Origin: Costus lasius
Lineage: Eukaryota; Streptophyta; Magnoliopsida; Zingiberales; Costaceae
DNA: 64,000 nt
Reading direction: 5' to 3'
NCBI GenBank assembly: GCA_027563935.2
Contig: CM050447.1
Coordinates: forward strand, 85,607,461 to 85,671,460
Shown: piece by piece, positions 61,729 to 64,000 of the stretch
Position numbering within the stretch: position 1 is the stretch's first letter
How the letters are laid out: every line of letters starts with the position of its first letter
Notes under the pieces: model-generated
Told to the model about the DNA's origin: nothing
The model's input: only the letters and a program-made list of their open reading frames with translations
The model's database searches: none
Program-made: the position numbers and the translations under genes

Positions 61729-63635
61729 TGTTTGATGACTCTAAATTTCATAGTGTTTTTCATACTTATTTGGTAGTCTTTGGAACCATAATCTTACTCT
61801 TTTGCTTTGTTTTTATACTTTTTTTTACCAAATGCTTCGGAATCTACACCATCTTTGGTTTTTGATCAATTTCAGGTAAAAGGCATTATTTTGAGGCATT
61901 TTCGAGCAAAATCAAATACATGGAAGAGTTACCATCATCAAGAGGAGTCCACATAACAAATTTCACGCAAATCAGAGCAAAAGACCAAAATAGGCAGTGC
62001 CGTAATATATATTACAGTACCGTATTATGGTACTATACCGTAATATCGGAGCACCTGCCATATTTTGGTGGATTTTCAAATCAGAGAATTGTCTTGATTT
62101 TACGGCACCGCCGTAAAGCATTACACTGCCGTAATTTGGAGCGCTTCAGAACAGAGACAGTTGCCGAAATTATAGTACTGCCGTAAACTATTCCACGTGC
62201 CGTATTTCCCAGGCGATTCAGACCAGAGAACTCGTCCGATTTTACAGCACGGTTGAGAAGCATTTTACGGGTCATAATTTTGACATAGGGTTCACAGAAC
62301 CAAAATATGGCATTGCCGTAAAATATTTTACGGCCGTAATTTCCATTCAAAAACGTAATTTTTATGGGCCCAAAAATTGCACAGCCATATCTTTTGATCT
62401 AGACCTCCAAATTGAGATCCAAAAGATGCTGCGGACTCGTCTTTAGGAGGAGCAGACACACAAAGTGAAAGGATGAATTTTGATCTAGTATTGAGGGAGC
62501 AATTGACAGAGAGGTGGAATTGCTAGGGTTCATCGGTTCTCAGCCTACAAACCACCTCCAGCCACAAAAATTGACTGAGAGCTTCACCTCTTGAAGGAGA
62601 ATGTGCATCTGAAGTTTCAAAGTAAAGAGATTCTGATTGGAGGAGAAATCAATGAAACAGCGGTGACAGCGCTGTTCTAGGCAATTACGGTGTTGTAATT
62701 TCATTACAACACTATTTTGTAACTTTTCTCATCTTCTTTTCGATTCCTATTCATACAGAAACATGTTTTATTATTATTCCTTCATCATGGTAGCTTAATC
62801 TTTCTTTGGGACATGGGGGTGTAATCTCTTTGTTTCTTAATGACTAGAAAACCCTAATTTTGTCAAACTAAATTTCTTGTGATAATTTTACTTTTGTGAT
62901 TGATTGCTCTTTAATTCTCCTTAGTTTTATAAATATCAACATGTTTTAGAATTTTACAAAATAGACTGAGAAGTTGATTGCTTGAAATTCAGAACCCTAG
63001 GAATTATCGAGTTTGGAATTAACGTAAGAGATTAGGTTATTCTTCGAATTCTAATTCTTAGAGAAATTTAATGCCTTGTTGATTTTATGATTCTTTGGAT
63101 TGAGTTAATATTTTAGACTTGATTTGATTCTGCAAGAGATTGAGTATCGAGTCGTCAGAGAACCTTGAGTAAAACTTGTGTTGAGACTCTGATGCATGAG
63201 AGTGATCTTGAGTTTCCACTTGAGGTTGTCAACTTTAGAATTCGGATGCACAAGAGTGATCCTTGAGTTCTTAGTTGATGGTTTATTTATTTTCAGCATT
63301 GAATAGGTTTTGCACGAGAGTGAAGATCAGTTCTTTGTACAACTGTTTGCGCGAGAGCGAAACAATTTATTTATGAAGTAAATTATACATTTATCATGAT
63401 AAAATTGGATTGGCAAACACTTATCTTAATCTAGCCATTAGAAATAAAGTAGATGAACCCCTAGTCCCGATCCCTTCTCTGATATTTTCTCCGTGTTCTT
63501 TTCGATAGTTTGATTCACTATTTTTCGATTGCCAAGCTAGCGAGAAATCAATTATTCAGTACTTAGCAACAAGGTCTCTGTGGTTCGATATCTATTTTAT
63601 TACTACGAAGTATCCGTGCACTTGCGGACACAACA
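61729..63635 (+). repeat. Complete Athila-like LTR (unit H), shared
   Basis: About 1.9 kb from TGTTTGATGACTC (start uncertain by a few bases) to the ACAACA end. Its left neighbour is the 3' internal region of one unit and its right neighbour is the PBS and gag of the next, so it serves as both 3' and 5' LTR. It carries many GCCGTAA/TTACGGC words at about 61995-62340 and four TGCAC(G/A)AGAGTGA-like copies at about 63190-63360. Confidence 0.8.
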
Positions 63636-63641
63636 AGTTTT

Positions 63642-63659
63642 TGGCGCCGTTGCCGGGGA
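63642..63659 (+). other. Primer-binding site, Athila type (second unit)
   Basis: TGGCGCCGTTGCCGGGGA, six bases after the LTR, followed by the same leader as at 48609-48739. Confidence 0.88.
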
Positions 63660-63791
63660 CCTTGTTTTTGTTGATACTGAAGATATTGAGAGTAATTCTA
63701 GACTAGGTTTTTATTTACTATTTTTTTGTTATTTATTTACTTACTGTTTATTTTCTATTTTTCTTGAAATCACTTGATCTACCTACTTTGC

Positions 63792-64000
63792 ATGCGTAGG
63801 AGTCTTAGGTCAGAACCGCTTGTTCCATTGGATCCTGAAATTAACAAAACCCTTAGAGTGCGCAGGAAGTTAAGACTAGAAGAAGATTTACAAGAAACAT
63901 CACAGCAGATACAAGAAGAAATTTTGGATATGGCGAATAACGAGAGAAGATCTTTGCGTGACTATGCTGCCCCTAATTCACAGGGAATTCACTCTAGTGT
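63792..64000 (+). CDS. Athila-like gag, N-terminal part, cut by window edge
   Basis: The first 69 codons of a second gag copy, starting at the ATG that matches 48740 and open to the window end. It has the same acidic N-terminal sequence (RSLRS, LVPLDPEINKTLRV, NNERRSLRDYAAPNSQ) with a few substitutions from the first copy. Whether it continues into protease and whether pol is present cannot be seen. Confidence 0.75.
   Translation, partial: MRRSLRSEPLVPLDPEINKTLRVRRKLRLEEDLQETSQQIQEEILDMANNERRSLRDYAAPNSQGIHSS

Overview
This window is a heterochromatin-like stretch of a flowering-plant nuclear genome made almost entirely of nested LTR retrotransposons. The evidence is 5-bp target-site duplications (TSDs), TGT...ACA or TGT...TCA long terminal repeats, plant-type Ty1/copia and Ty3/gypsy (Tekay-like chromovirus and Athila-like) proteins, and primer-binding sites (PBS) for tRNA-iMet and for the Athila-type TGGCGCC tRNA. 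I see no host gene, tRNA, rRNA, CRISPR array or bacterial-type operon. The species cannot be named from the sequence.

Layout from left to right. Positions 1-385 and 9499-10457 are old Athila-like 3' internal sequence, split by copia element A (386-9498, minus strand, TSD AGAGA), whose 1294-residue polyprotein is uninterrupted. At 10458 an unclassified old fragment (G) starts; it is cut by a 593-bp hAT-type MITE (10654-11246, 8-bp TSD), by copia element B (11260-20398, plus, TSD GTGCA, several coding lesions) and by copia element C (20927-44920, minus, TSD CTATG). C itself holds three later insertions: gypsy solo LTR D1 (22713-25227, TSD GCCAG), gypsy solo LTR E (26181-28811, TSD CACGG) and full-length Tekay-like element D2 (32466-42227, TSD TTCAT).

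From about 45062 to the right edge the host is an Athila-like complex. A 5'-truncated LTR with a PBS is followed by an unusual acidic ORF and no recognisable pol. It is joined at 47949 to a second truncated LTR, PBS and gag-protease gene that lacks reverse transcriptase and integrase. That gene is split by copia element F (50045-59138, plus, TSD AAACA, one premature stop). Its 3' region leads into a complete LTR (61729-63635), followed immediately by another PBS and a second gag start. This is a tandem arrangement sharing one LTR.

The four copia elements A, B, C and F belong to one family with LTRs of about 1.7 kb, a long leader of about 1.8 kb and a single gag-pol ORF. Only A looks coding-competent. 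F differs by one nonsense codon, C has lost its ATG and is split, and B has three stops, one frameshift and a changed reverse-transcriptase motif. By-eye LTR comparisons suggest all of these insertions are recent (below about 1 percent divergence within pairs). D2 is the youngest-looking pair inside C, in keeping with the nesting order. The most notable observations are the Athila tandem and its pol-less coding units, reiterated short motifs in the Athila LTRs, and a duplicated hairpin with a compensatory base change plus a tRNA-like block in the copia leader.
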